Origin: Closterium sp. Naga37s-1
Taxonomy: Eukaryota; Streptophyta; Zygnematophyceae; Desmidiales; Closteriaceae
Length of the DNA: 64,000 nucleotides
Assembly (NCBI GenBank): GCA_947471745.1
Contig: CANJKZ010000169.1
Location: forward strand, 1,310,001-1,374,000
Direction of reading: 5' to 3'
Part shown: piece by piece, positions 52,406 to 61,930 of the stretch
Layout of the letters: every line of letters starts with the position of its first letter
Position numbering within the stretch: position 1 is the first letter of the stretch
Made by a program: the position numbers and the translations under genes
The notes under the pieces: generated by a model
What the model was told of the DNA's origin: nothing
The model's database searches: none
The model's input: the letters and a program-made list of their open reading frames with translations, nothing else

Positions 52406-53128
52406 CCCGTCGCTGTTTCTACGCACCGACACCTCTCTGCCACCGTTCTACATCCTCGTGTACGTCGACGACTTGGTATTTGCTACTGCTGACACTGAGG
52501 GACTCGCCCACGTGAAGTCGGAGCTGCAGAAGAGACACACGTGCACAGACGTCGGCACACATGCCGTTAAGAGGGTGTTGCGCTACTTGTGCAGTACGTC
52601 GGGCATGGGGCTCGTGCTTGGAGGACGGGCTCGAGTTGTCCTCACTGCTCACGCAGACGCTTCCTGGGCTGACGACTTGGCTACGCAGCGGTCGTCATAG
52701 GGTTATACCTTCAGCCTTGGCTCCGGTTCTGTTTCTTGGCGGTCTACCCGCTCGTCGTCTGTTCTCAGCTCCAGTTGTGAGGCTGAGATCTACGCAGGGG
52801 CCATGGCTGCACAGGAGTTACGCTGGCTCACCTACCTGCTGACCGACCTGGGAGAGCCGCCTCGTTCTCCTCCAGTTCTGTACGTCGACAACAAGTCCAT
52901 GATTGCCTTGTGTCAGGAGCACAGACTGGAGCACAGAACGAAGCACATCGCTCTGCGCTTCTTCCTTGCTTGAGAGTTGCAGCAGCGTGGTCAGCTTCGT
53001 CTTGCTTACGTGGCCACTCAAGCCAACACGGCTGATATCTTCACCAAGGCACTTCAGCCTTGTGATCATCAGCGTTTCTGTACTGTCCTAGGCCTAGTGC
53101 CCACTTGGCCTCACTTGCTTACTTCTTG
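52380..53128 (+). pseudogene. Copia E reverse transcriptase, second half, and RNase H
   Basis: Continues one frame over with TADPSLFLRTD, ILVYVDDLVFATA and ELQKRHTCTDVG. It then jumps directly to HAVKRVLRYLCSTSGMGLVL. Compared with copia I about 150 codons between CTDLGELQRYLG and KRVAKYV are missing, so RT thumb and connection are deleted. RNase H follows (WADD, SCEAEIYAGAMAAQELRW, YVDNKSMIALCQEHRLEHR, ANTADIFTKALQ) with TAG at 52698-52700 and TGA near 52972. Confidence 0.85.
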
Positions 53129-53358
53129 ACTTTGCCTGTATTGTGATCTCTATACATATACCTGCATGCTTACACTTGCTAGGTTGTGATCACTGTATTG
53201 CTTGTTCTCCTATATATAACTCTGCATGTGAACTGGCCTTGTGGCCATTTGCTTGTGCTCAGAATGCGTGGTGACGTCGTGATCCACCCTGAGCTTGCTT
53301 TGCTTTTCTTGACTGGTCTTGTGACCTCTTGTTCTCCCCCACTTTGCCTATGGGGGTG
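53129..53358 (+). other. Copia E 3' untranslated region and polypurine tract
   Basis: Carries CTCAGAATGCGTGGTGAC and GTGATCCACCCTGAGCTT, shared with F2 and (inverted) with copia I, and ends in GCCTATGGGGGTG immediately before the right LTR. The G-rich tract is the probable primer for plus-strand DNA synthesis. Confidence 0.75.
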
Positions 53359-53488
53359 TGTCAAACTTATATGCTATAGTCTGTGTAGGCTGTACTGGGG
53401 TAGTTCATATGGGGTACAACACTTTAGGGTTTCCTACTTGTACTCCTCATGCTGCTCAATGCAATCATTCCTCGTTCTATCTTTCACA
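53359..53488 (+). repeat. Copia E 3' LTR (130 bp)
   Basis: TGTCAAACTTATATGC...CTTTCACA. It matches the split left LTR at 40935-41000 and 42573-42636. Such short LTRs are small for Ty1/copia. Confidence 0.9.
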
Positions 53489-53493
53489 GCTAC

Positions 53494-54396
53494 CACACGA
53501 CCCGGGAATGTACTGCCTCGATTTCAACGGCGACTACATCCTTCTGACAGTCTACGTCGATGACCTGCTGTACACCGGCACCTGCAACAAGCTTCTCAAC
53601 CAGTTCGAGGCAAACCTGGCGCAGCGCGTTGACACCACCATCAACCACAAAGTTACGCAGTTCCTGGGACTACGCTCCAGAAGCAATTCATCTGTCAGCT
53701 TCCAAGTATGCTGAACAGCTGGGGGAACGCTTCAAAATTTCGCTTGCACCACTCTCAACTCCCTATCGCACCCCTAGCGCCAACTACAAACCGGACAACA
53801 AACCTCTGTCGCCCGCAGGACTCCACCTTTACCAACAACAATCGGGGTGCCTGCTGTTCGCCTCCGTTACCTGCCGACCCGACCTCTCGTACATTGTCAG
53901 CCAACTGGCACAGTTTTCCCGCAAGCCAGTAGCAGAGAACCACCTGGACCTGGAGAGCGCCTTACAGTACTTCATATCCACACCCGACGTCAGGCTATCC
54001 TACTCCACACTGACAACAACATCGTTCCACCTCACTGGCTACGTGGATGCAGATCACGCTGCTGACCCCGCCAATTGACGGTCACGAACCGGCTTTGTCT
54101 TCCGCCTGGAGCCAACGGCTTTGGTTGCCCTGTCATCAGCCGAAGCAGAGTACAACGCCGCAACGGCTGCAGTTCGCGAAGGTCTTTACCTAAAAGAGCT
54201 ACTACAGGAGGCGAAAAACCCAACGCCTACTTTTTGTCTTCACTGCGACAACCAGAGTGCCATCAAGATCGCGAACAAGCCAGGGTTCGTCAACCGAACG
54301 AAGCACATCGTGCTCCGGTACTTTTTCGTCAAGGACGAAATTGACCAGGGTAAGGTTGACCTCGCGTACTGCCCCACCACCGAGATGGCAGCTGAC
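53494..54396 (+). pseudogene. Copia D reverse transcriptase part 2 and RNase H
   Basis: After the GCTAC duplication the sequence resumes with PGMYCLDFNGDYILLTVYVDDLLYTG (catalytic YVDD in the TVYVDDLL context). Frames change near 53680 and 54078. RNase H blocks are GYVDADHAADPAN, LSSAEAEYNAATAAVREGLY, HCDNQSAIKIANKPGFVNRT and HIVLRYFFVKDEI. It ends at EMAAD, where the copia H LTR begins. Confidence 0.85.
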
Positions 54397-54659
54397 TGTC
54401 TGAACTATGCATATATGCTCTAGGCTGTAGTGGGGCACTCCTTAAGGGGTACAGCGCAAATTAGGTTTTTCCTATACAAACCTTGTACTGCTCTCTTTCT
54501 AGTCATTCTTTCCTTCACATTTTGACATGGTTTCAGAGCAGGTTCCCTAGTGGGAACGTTTTTTTTAGGGCCCACCACGATTAATATTTGTTTTTCCTGC
54601 CCTGCCCGTAGCGCGCCTCGCGCCTGCCTCACCTGCGCCATCGCGCGCCCTGCCCTAGT

Positions 54660-55200
54660 GCCGCCCGTCGCGGCCCTGCCTTCTCGGCCCGTCGCGGCCC
54701 TGCCCTAACGGCCCGTCGCGGCCCTGACCTAGCCGCCCGTCGCGGCCCTGCCCTGTCGCCGCCTCGACGCGGCCCTGACCTCGCCGCCTCGTCGCGGCCC
54801 TGCCCTGCCGCCACCCGCGGCCCTGCCTTGCCGCCCGTCGCAGCCTGACCTCGCCGCCCGTCGCGGCCTCTGCCCTGCCGCCACCCGTCGCGGCCCTGCC
54901 CTCAGCCGCTCGTTGCGGCCCTGCTCTACCGCTGCCCACTCGCGGCCCTGCCCTGCTGCCGCCCTGTCGCGGCTCTGCTCTGCCGCCGCCTCGTCGCGGC
55001 CCTGCCCTCCAGCCGCCCCAGTCGCGGCTCTGACCTAACCGCCAGCTGCGGCCCTGCCCTGCACCCGCCCCTGGTAAGCACCCGCGCCGCCCAGCCAAGC
55101 CGCGCTGCCCAGCCGAGCCGCGCCGCCCTACCGAGCCGCGCCGCCCAGCCGAGCCGCGCCGCCCTACCGAGCCGCGCCGCCCTACTGAGCCGCACTGCCC
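54660..55200 (+). repeat. GC-rich tandem leader of copia H
   Basis: Degenerate copies of CGTCGCGGCCCTGCCCT-type units and then CCGAGCCGCGCCGCCCA repeats, followed by (CTACTGCTG)n just before the gag ATG. The same leader architecture is found in copia E. Confidence 0.9.
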
Positions 55201-55267
55201 TGCCCGCACTGCTCCTGCTACTACTGCTGCTTCTGCTGCTACTGCTGCTACTGCTGCTACTGCCGCC

Positions 55268-55737
55268 ATGGCTAGCCCTAATGTTCTTACCTTTGATGCT
55301 GAGGGTCGTGCGGTTGACTTTGACGTTTGGGTAGACGACCTACAGCTCTTTCTTCTGTGCGACTCTAAGGACGGAGTCTCCCTTTTCGATCACACGTCCG
55401 GTGTCTCTCCTGCACCTGCCGTCACTTCTGACAGTACGGTTCGCTCGCAGTGGACTACTCGTGACGCTGTTGCTCGCCTTGCTGTTCGTAGTCACCTGCC
55501 GTCTGCTGAGCGCGCGCACTTTGGCCAATACAAGACTGCTAAGTCTTTGTATGACGCTGTCGTAGCGCGCTACTCCTCCCCTGCCACTGCTGCCCTCAGC
55601 CGCCTCATGCTGCCGTACCTGTTCCCTGACCTGGCCGCCTTTGCCACAGTCGCTGACCTCATTACTCACCTCCGCACTAGTGACGCCCGCTACCGCGCTG
55701 CGCTTCCCACTGAGTTCTGTGCCAAGAACCCCCCCTC
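55268..55737 (+). pseudogene. Copia H gag, N-terminal part
   Basis: ATG at 55268 begins MASPNVLTFDAEGRAVDFDV. It continues WVDDLQLFLLCDSKDGVSLF, ARLAVRSHLPSAERAHFGQY and KSLYDAVVARYSSPATAALS, the most complete B-type gag start in the window. The frame shifts in a C7 run (AAGAACCCCCCCTCCC) near 55735, and the chain continues in the next frame. Confidence 0.85.
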
Positions 55738-56564
55738 CCATGTACATCTCCCTCTACTACCTAGTCACCCGTCTCCCTGACTCCCTTTCTTCAGTCAGGG
55801 ACCACTTTCTCTCCCTTTGCCCCACCGAGCTCACCGTCGACCTGCTAGAGGAGCGCCTCACTGCAGCTGAGAAGAGTATCGTTGCTGTAGGTGCTTCTCG
55901 CGGCGACCCTCGCGCCCCTTTATTTGAGGGGTGTTCCCCCGTCCCCCTTCTCCCCTCTGTTGCTTCTGCTGCTGCTGTCGACCTCATTGGCACTGAGGAG
56001 TTCGGGGTTGCGTCTGCTCCTAGTGGGAGGCGCCGCAACGGCAAGGGCAAGGGGGGCAAGGGTGGTGGAGGAGACGGTGGGGGCGGCGGTGGAGGCGGTG
56101 GAGGAGGCGGAGGGGGTGGCGGTGGAGGTGGGGGTGGTGGCGGGAGTGGGGGCATCGGTGGCGGCGGTGGGGGTGGTGGAGGCAGCGGCAGCGGCGGTGG
56201 AGGCAGCGGCAGCGGTGGTGGAGGTGGCGGCGGCGGTGGTGCTGGTCGAGGTGGAGCCGCGCAGCGTGGAGGCTTTGGCGGTAGCCAGCGCCAGCAGCAG
56301 CCGCGTTTTCGTGAGACCCCGTCGCCCCAGCAGCTTCGTGAGTGGTACGCTGGGCGTGGGAGGTCTGGGGGTGCTACCTGTACTTCCGTTCTTCACACCG
56401 GCGGGAGCCGTGGGGAAACGTGCGGAGTGCCCCACACTTCGCAGCGCTGCTTCAGTCGCCGGATTGACGCCTGGCGCGCCCAGTTTCCTGACGGCGCTGA
56501 GCTCCCTCGCTGGGGTGATCTGCTTAGGCAGAATGTTGCTATCTTTGATCTTGATTTTGAGTGA
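55736..56564 (+). pseudogene. Copia H gag, C-terminal part
   Basis: Continues with MYISLYYLVTRLPDSLSSVR, LEERLTAAEKSIVAVGASRG and LIGTEEFGVASAPSG. A Gly run of about 60 residues encoded by GGT/GGC triplets follows (56055-56260), then SPQQLREWYAGRG and TCTSVLHTGGSRGETCGVPH. It stops at TGA right at the deletion junction. Confidence 0.8.
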
Positions 56565-56897
56565 CACGTCGCTCGTATGTCCATGATCCATGCGGCTGCT
56601 CCCCATTTTCTGTGGCCGTTCGCGGTTCAGTACGCTGCGCATCAGCTCAACCTTCAGCCTCGTGTCTCCTTGCCGGAGACCACACCTACTCTGCGGTGGA
56701 CGGGGAAGGTTGGCGATGCGTCTGTGTTCCATGTCTGGGGATCTTGAGCTTTTGTCCGCGATTCTTCCGCGGACAAGCTGTCCTCCCGTGCTGTTCCCTG
56801 CGTCTTCCTTGGCTTCCCCCCTGACGCACATGGGTGGCACTTTTACCACCCCACCTCGCGTCGTGTTCTGTCCTCTCAGGACAGCACGTTTGACGAG
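56565..56897 (+). pseudogene. Copia H integrase C-terminal remnant
   Basis: From the deletion junction the sequence reads MIHAAAPHFLWPFAVQYAAH, LPETTPTLRWTGKVGDASVF, HVWGS, a TGA, AFVRDSSADKLSSRAVPCVF, LGFPPDAHGWHFYHP and STFDES. The whole protease and the catalytic integrase core are missing. Confidence 0.8.
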
Positions 56898-57068
56898 TCG
56901 GTAAGAACAAGCAACGGTCACAAGACCAGTTCACAAGAACAAAGCAACACTCGGGGTGGATCTCAAGATCACCACACATTCCGAGAACAAGCAAGAGGCC
57001 ACAAGGCCTGTCCACAAGCACATATATAGGAGATATAGTAAGATGCAAGAGTACAAGATAAAGCATCT

Positions 57069-59087
57069 CTACGCAAGCAAGTGAGGGCCTGTAGACACAA
57101 GGCCAAGCTGGGTGCAGAAACGCTGGTGGTCACAAGGCGGCAACGCCTTGGTGAAGATATCTGCAGTGTTGGCCTTGGAGACCACACGTCGCACGAGTGC
57201 CTGGCCACGCTGCTGCAACTCTCGTAGAAGGAAGTAACGAAGCTGGATGTGCTTCGCCTTCCCAACCAGTCGGGGCTCCTCGCACAACAGGATGGCAGAC
57301 CTGTTGTCGGCGAACAAGACTGGGGGAGAGCGAGGCCGCTCACCAAGGTCGGTGAGGAGGAAAGACAGCCAGCGAAGCTGCTGGGCGGCCATGGCCGCAG
57401 CGTACACCTCTGCCTCACAACTGGAACTAGAGACGGACGACGCCCGAGTCGACCTCCACGAAACAGCTCCGGTCCCAAGGTTGAAGCAGTAACCTTGTGT
57501 AGACCGCAGCGACTCTGCGTCGTCGGCCCACGACGAGTCCGAGAAACCTGTAAGTGTAACTGGCTGCTTCCCTCCAAGGACAAGTCCCATGCCTGATGTA
57601 CTCGCCACATACTTCGCCACCCTCTTAGCCGCGTACCAGTGGGAAGGTCGGTGTGTCCCAGGCGCGACAAAGCGCGCAAGGACGCTAAGAGGGTAAGCTA
57701 GGTCAGGGCGATTACAGGTCATCAGGTACATGAGACAACCCACCAGCTCAGGATATGGACCGCTGGACTCAAATTTCTCGTCCGAAGGTGGAGCCGTGAG
57801 CCCATGGTCCACAGCAAGAGGGGTGGGCTGTACCTTGGAGAACGGGAAGCGAAACAACGTGAGGATCTGCTCGACCATATGCGACAACGTCAGCGTAATG
57901 GTGCGAGCTGCTCTGTCCCTGGTGATCTGTAGGCCAAGGTAGCGCTGCAGCTCACCAAGGTCAGTGCAAGTGTGTCTCCTCTGCAGTTCCTCCTTCACGG
58001 AGGCCAGTGCGCGTCGGTCGGGAGTGGCGAAAACCAGGTCGTCAACATAGACCAGAACAAAGAAGGGGTTCGAGCCACGACGGACGAACATCGACGGGTC
58101 GGCTGACGACGGAAAGAAGTCAAGCGCTGCAAGAGTCGTACGGAGCGTGTCGTGCCACTCGCGGGGAGCCTGGCGCAGGCCGTAGACCGGTCGACGCAGC
58201 TGCCACTGGGTCCCAGGAGGGAAAGTGCCAGTGAAGCCAGGCGGACAACGCAGCCAAATCTTCTCGTGCAGGGTCCCCTGAAGAAACGCGGTGGAGAAGT
58301 CCAAGGAGTGCAACTCGTAGTCGCGCTGTGCTGCAATATGCAGCAACACCCGAAGAGTGGTCATCTTCGGGGTGGGAGCGAAGGTCTGGAAGAAGTCTAC
58401 CCCCTCTCGCTGACTGAAGCCTCTCGCCACGTAGCGCGCCTTGAACACCGGTGGTGCTCCAGGCGGCCGCTTCACCTTGTAGAGCCACATGCCACTGACA
58501 ACGTTCGCCCCAGGTGGCGGGACGGCGTCGACGTAGGTGCCTGTGGACCTATAAGATGCCATCTCTGCCTCCTCAGCTGCTATCCTGTACGAAGCCCAAG
58601 GTCCCAAGACTGCCTCAGCGTGAGTGCGAGGGATCGGGATGTCAAGGGCGTCTGGATCCCCCTCAGGGGCGAGCAGCATGGCGCAGAGATGAGGAACAGC
58701 GGCCGCAAGGAAACCAAGCTCGAACTGCCTGTCCTCCAGGACCTCCAAGGGAAAGACAGGAGCACCCCCAGAGGACGGAGAACGAGGAGGGCCACTCACC
58801 AGGTGAGCGGCGTAGTCAAGGCGGTGGGAAGAGGCAAAGCCAGCGACAGTGGTAACAAGTGCTGAGACAGACGACAGAGGTGCAGTAGGGTGAGTGACCA
58901 ACGCGGACAAAACACGGGAGACGACAGGACGGGAGGCACGGAGGTAGTCGGACAACGGTTCGTGAAGCAGAGTGAGGGACGACTCAGGGGGCTGTGGAAG
59001 GACAGGAGGAGGTGGAACACGAGAGCGAAGAAAAAGGTGGAACGGACCGTCTGCACGGTAACGAGACCGACGACGCTCTGGGGACAC
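57069..59087 (-). CDS. Copia I reverse transcriptase-RNase H
   Basis: 672 codons without interruption. After a Pro/Ser-rich linker: VLEDRQFELGFLAAAVPHLC, AEEAEMASYRSTGTYVDAVP, SGMWLYKVKRPPGAPPVFKA, ARYVARGFSQREGVDFFQTF, LDFSTAFLQGTLHEKIWLRC, PVYGLRQAPREWHDTLRTTL and FFVLVYVDDLVFATP (catalytic YVDD), CTDLGELQRYLGLQITRDRA and YPELVGCLMYLMTCNRPDLA. RNase H: FSDSSWADDAESLRSTQGYC, SSCEAEVYAAAMAAQQLRWL, FADNRSAILLCEEPRLVGKA and ANTADIFTKALPPCDHQRFC. The product would copy element RNA into DNA. The upstream frame shift means it could only be made as part of a frameshifted polyprotein or not at all. Confidence 0.9.
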   Translation of the reverse strand: MSPERRRSRYRADGPFHLFLRSRVPPPPVLPQPPESSLTLLHEPLSDYLRASRPVVSRVLSALVTHPTAPLSSVSALVTTVAGFASSHRLDYAAHLVSGPPRSPSSGGAPVFPLEVLEDRQFELGFLAAAVPHLCAMLLAPEGDPDALDIPIPRTHAEAVLGPWASYRIAAEEAEMASYRSTGTYVDAVPPPGANVVSGMWLYKVKRPPGAPPVFKARYVARGFSQREGVDFFQTFAPTPKMTTLRVLLHIAAQRDYELHSLDFSTAFLQGTLHEKIWLRCPPGFTGTFPPGTQWQLRRPVYGLRQAPREWHDTLRTTLAALDFFPSSADPSMFVRRGSNPFFVLVYVDDLVFATPDRRALASVKEELQRRHTCTDLGELQRYLGLQITRDRAARTITLTLSHMVEQILTLFRFPFSKVQPTPLAVDHGLTAPPSDEKFESSGPYPELVGCLMYLMTCNRPDLAYPLSVLARFVAPGTHRPSHWYAAKRVAKYVASTSGMGLVLGGKQPVTLTGFSDSSWADDAESLRSTQGYCFNLGTGAVSWRSTRASSVSSSSCEAEVYAAAMAAQQLRWLSFLLTDLGERPRSPPVLFADNRSAILLCEEPRLVGKAKHIQLRYFLLRELQQRGQALVRRVVSKANTADIFTKALPPCDHQRFCTQLGLVSTGPHLLA

Positions 59088-59136
59088 AGCACGACTGAGG
59101 GGAGAACGACGAGTCCACTGAGACGAGGAAAGGGAC

Positions 59137-59315
59137 TCAACAGGGGGAACAGGAGGGGACGGTAGGGGACCACGAACAAAGCGTGTCGGTGCTGGGTCGG
59201 GGAGGTCGCGGATTCGCAGTCGCTGCTGCTCTTCCTCCTGCTGCTGCGGTACCTGCCCCCGCTGCTGCTCCTCTGGCTCCTCCTCTACTCTCCTCTGACT
59301 CTCCGACTGAGACTG

Positions 59316-59346
<31 letters not shown>

Positions 59347-60036
59347 GGCTGCTGTCGTGACTCCTCCTCTACTCTCTCCTGACGCTCCGACTGAGACTGC
59401 TGCTGCTGGTGCCGTGACTCCTCCTCTACTCTCTCCTGGTGCTGCCGTGGCTCCTCCTCTACTCTCTCGTGACGCTCTGACTGGGACTGCTGCTGCTGCT
59501 GCAGCTGTCGTGACTCCTCCTCTACTCTCCCCTGACACTCCGACTGAGACTGCTGCTGCTGTTGCTGCTGTGAATCCTCCTCTACTCTCTCCTGGTGCTG
59601 CTGCGACTCCTCCTCTACTCTCTCCTGACGCTATGACTGGGACTGCTGCTACTGCTGCTGTTGTGCCCTCTCAAACCGCTACCGCTCCTCCCTCTGCAAA
59701 CGAACAAGACGCTGCTCACGTGTCAGGAAACGGACAGTGCGCGGTGTAGGCGCCGAGGTGGCAGCGCCTCCAGCTCCAGCACCCCCAGAACCAGAACCTC
59801 CACCGACAACACCCCCAGGGCCTCCAGTACCTCCATCAGGAACACCCCCAGACTCCGTAGCGACCGGCCGCTGAGGCGAACGGGGAGGGAAGTGCGGGAC
59901 TGACGGAAAGCCAGGGGGTGAGACAGGGCGAGGCTACCGACTCGAGGCAGCAGTGTCCTCCACTGGAGGGGGCTCCACACCCACACCCCCTGCACCCCCA
60001 GAGCTGGAGCCACCAGCTCCTACAGCCCCAGTACCC
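59137..60036 (-). pseudogene. Copia I hinge between integrase and RT
   Basis: A repeat-built linker. At 59220-59660 a 60- to 70-bp unit with (CTG)n and TCCTCCTCTACTCTC recurs about six times, reading (minus) ESRGG / GESEESRGG plus Ala runs or Gln runs according to frame. Upstream (59740-60030) is a Glu/Gly/Val stretch. It corresponds to the Ala/Gly hinge of copia E but is built of different repeats. Confidence 0.7.
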
Positions 60037-61926
60037 TCACCCCCCGCAGCTGCACCTCCCGCACCCCCAGACACGACAGAGACTGGACGCTACGGGGGAG
60101 ACGACTAGGGAGTGACGTGCGACACACCTGACGGGGCAGGACGCGAAGGGGGGGGGGCTACTGGGGCGACTGGGGGGGGGGTCAGTGGTGAGGAAGAGCG
60201 GGGGGGAAAAGGTCTCAGAACCTCGGTGGGGGCGACTCCTGTAGTAACTGACCGACTCGTCGAAAGTGGCGTCCTGGGAACTGAAGAACTGGTAGGTAAC
60301 CGGGTCGTAGAACTGCCAGCCGGTGGTGTCGAGTGGGAAGCCAAGAAAGACGTAGGCGCGGGTGCGTGGAGAAAACTTGTTTGCGCCAGGGGCGCGAACG
60401 TGGGCCAGGGAACCCCAGACGCGGTAGTCAGCTGCTACGCCCGGAGAACCTGTCCAAAGGGAGACCGGCGTCACCCGTGGCCGTGCGTCACTAGGCCACA
60501 GGTTCAGCTGGTGCGCGGCGTAGCGGACTGCCTGGGGCCACAAAAACTGGGGGGCACCGGCATGGCACATGGAGGTCCGAGCAACCTCCATGACCAGGCC
60601 GATGCGTCGCTCGGCTACCCCGTTCTGCTGCGGCGAGTCTGGTAGTGTGTAAGACTGGCTGATCCCCCGACCCTGACAAAACGTCTCCAAGCGAGTGGAA
60701 GAAAACTCACCACCACGGTCCGAGTGCAGGCGGAACCCACAAAGAGCCTGGGCGTCACCCCTCGCCAGTAGCCACGGCTCGAGGACGGTAGGCACGTCGG
60801 CCTTCCGTCGCAAAGGTAAAACCGTGGTGTAGCGGGAGTAGTCGTCCACCACAATCAGGAAGTAGCGCTCCTGACGTGGGCCACGGACCGGGGAGGGGCC
60901 CCAGACGTCCAAGTGCAGGGTCTGGAAGGGAGCCGTGGTGGGGGGGAACGACGAGGAGTGAGGGGCAGCGCGCTGCCGACCCTCGACGCAGGGAGTGCAC
61001 GGCGGCGCAGGCGAGCGAGGAAGCGGGGCAAGCAACTCTGGGAGACCTGAGACCAGACGGTGGCGTACCATCCGACTCAGACGTGGGAACGACGGGTGAC
61101 CTAGACGGTGGTGCCAAAGGACCGACGGGTGGGTGAGTGACCGACAGTCGCACGACACAGCAGCTACCTGACCTGACCTGACCTGACCTGACCCAGTGTG
61201 GTGGGACCCTGTGTGTAGTGAGTACAGACCAGAGCCCGGCTCCCTGTGGAAAGTGGCCAGAGGCACTCCAGTGGCACCGACTGTGCAGGAGGCAACAGGC
61301 TCGTCCTGAGGGAAAGTGACGACAACTCCTAGGTCGTGGAGGTGACTGACACCCACCAAGTTCCTAGAGAACGAGGGGGTGTAGTAACCTGTGAGAAACC
61401 CAGACGGAGCCGCCGAACACGGGAGAATGGTGGTGTAGTGAGCTACGACATGTCCCACTGTTGGGTCAGCCAAGGCGACAGTGACTGGAGTGCGCGGTGG
61501 CGTGAGGTCAGTACAGTCGCGAAAGAAACAGCTGGAAGCTCCAGAGTCGAGGGTGAAGGAAAGCTGTGCAGTCTGTGAGGTCGCACCTGAGGCAGCAACA
61601 AAGGCTGGTACTAAACTAGTGGTAGCTGCAACTCCTAGACTAAGAACCTCTGAGGCGCCTAGACTGGAAACTACACAAGCACCAAGACTGGAAGCACAAG
61701 TCTCAACCCCAGCTGCAGCTCCCACGTACCGCTGTGTGTACTGGCCGGGTCCGACAGGGCCCCGCGGTGGAGGCTGCCGCTGTCGCTGCTGCTGCTGCTG
61801 CTGCTGCGGCCACTGCTGCAGCTGCGGCCAGTGGTGCTGCGGCCACAGGTGCTGCGGCGGCCACTGCTGCCGCAGCCAGTGCTGCTGCTGCGGCCACTGC
61901 TGCTGCTGCTGCTGCTGTCGCCACAT
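60037..61926 (-). CDS. Copia I gag end, protease and integrase
   Basis: 629 codons. The N-terminus is a Gln/Trp/His-rich run (residues 1-50, CAG/CAC repeats) standing in for the gag tail. Protease: FTLDSGASSCFFRD intact. Pre-integrase zinc: WHHRLGHPSFPRLSRMVRHR...CTPCVEGRQ. Integrase: LDVWGPSPV, IVVDDYSRYTTVL, FRLHSDRGGEFSS and SPQQNGVAERRIGLV give D, D, E; then PQFLWPQAVRYAAHQL, YRVWGSLAHVR, LGFPLDTTGWQFYDPVTYQF and ATFDESVSYY. The last 70 residues (Pro/Ser then Cys/Arg) are probably out of frame with the hinge. Upstream the frame is closed by TAG, so an initiating gag is lacking. Confidence 0.85.
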   Translation of the reverse strand: MWRQQQQQQQWPQQQHWLRQQWPPQHLWPQHHWPQLQQWPQQQQQQQRQRQPPPRGPVGPGQYTQRYVGAAAGVETCASSLGACVVSSLGASEVLSLGVAATTSLVPAFVAASGATSQTAQLSFTLDSGASSCFFRDCTDLTPPRTPVTVALADPTVGHVVAHYTTILPCSAAPSGFLTGYYTPSFSRNLVGVSHLHDLGVVVTFPQDEPVASCTVGATGVPLATFHREPGSGLYSLHTGSHHTGSGQVRSGQVAAVSCDCRSLTHPSVLWHHRLGHPSFPRLSRMVRHRLVSGLPELLAPLPRSPAPPCTPCVEGRQRAAPHSSSFPPTTAPFQTLHLDVWGPSPVRGPRQERYFLIVVDDYSRYTTVLPLRRKADVPTVLEPWLLARGDAQALCGFRLHSDRGGEFSSTRLETFCQGRGISQSYTLPDSPQQNGVAERRIGLVMEVARTSMCHAGAPQFLWPQAVRYAAHQLNLWPSDARPRVTPVSLWTGSPGVAADYRVWGSLAHVRAPGANKFSPRTRAYVFLGFPLDTTGWQFYDPVTYQFFSSQDATFDESVSYYRSRPHRGSETFSPPLFLTTDPPPSRPSSPPPFASCPVRCVARHSLVVSPVASSLCRVWGCGRCSCGG

Positions 61927-61930
61927 CGAA
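61780..61930 (-). repeat. CAG/CTG-rich microsatellite at the copia I gag tail
   Basis: Imperfect (CTG)n interspersed with CGGCCACTG units. It reads Gln-rich, Ala-rich or Ser-rich on the minus strand depending on frame, and remains open in all three. Confidence 0.85.

Larger units (their letters stand above)
40935..53488 (+). mobile_element. Copia E, B-type, 12.55 kb with nested inserts
   Basis: Bounded by GCTAC duplications (40930-40934 and 53489-53493). The right LTR is 53359-53488 (130 bp). The left LTR is 40935-41000 plus 42573-42636, split by F2. The two LTRs differ at about three positions (GTAT/GTCT, CTATAG/CTGTAC), indicating a moderately recent insertion. Primer-binding site TGGTTTCAGAGCAGG starts at 42637. 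Inside are a GC-rich leader, 4.4 kb of unrelated DNA in place of most of gag, and a damaged gag-pol from 47859 to 53128. Confidence 0.9.
39544..54396 (+). mobile_element. Copia D, split host element of the nest
   Basis: An older plus-strand copia, seen as integrase (39544-40111), RT part 1 (to 40934), RT part 2 and RNase H (53489-54396). The two RT halves are separated by the 12.55-kb copia E. Copia C interrupts its integrase on the left, and copia H interrupts the end of RNase H on the right. Gag, protease and LTRs of D are outside or lost. Confidence 0.85.
54397..56897 (+). mobile_element. Copia H, B-type, internally deleted and 3'-cut
   Basis: A 5' LTR (54397-54527, ending TTTTGACA) and primer site TGGTTTCAGAGCAGG (54528) are followed by a GC-rich leader, gag, and then, without protease or integrase core, the integrase C-terminal part. 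The sequence switches at about 56897 into the 3' untranslated region of copia I in the opposite orientation. Inserted in the RNase H of copia D. Confidence 0.85.
56898..61926 (-). mobile_element. Copia I, B-type, best-preserved pol
   Basis: Minus-strand copia with 3' untranslated region (56898-57068), RT/RNase H (57069-59087), hinge (59137-60036) and gag-tail/protease/integrase (60037-61926). LTRs and the N-terminal part of gag are missing. Its 3' untranslated region meets copia H tail-to-tail. All catalytic motifs of protease, integrase, RT and RNase H are intact, but three reading frames are involved. Confidence 0.85.
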
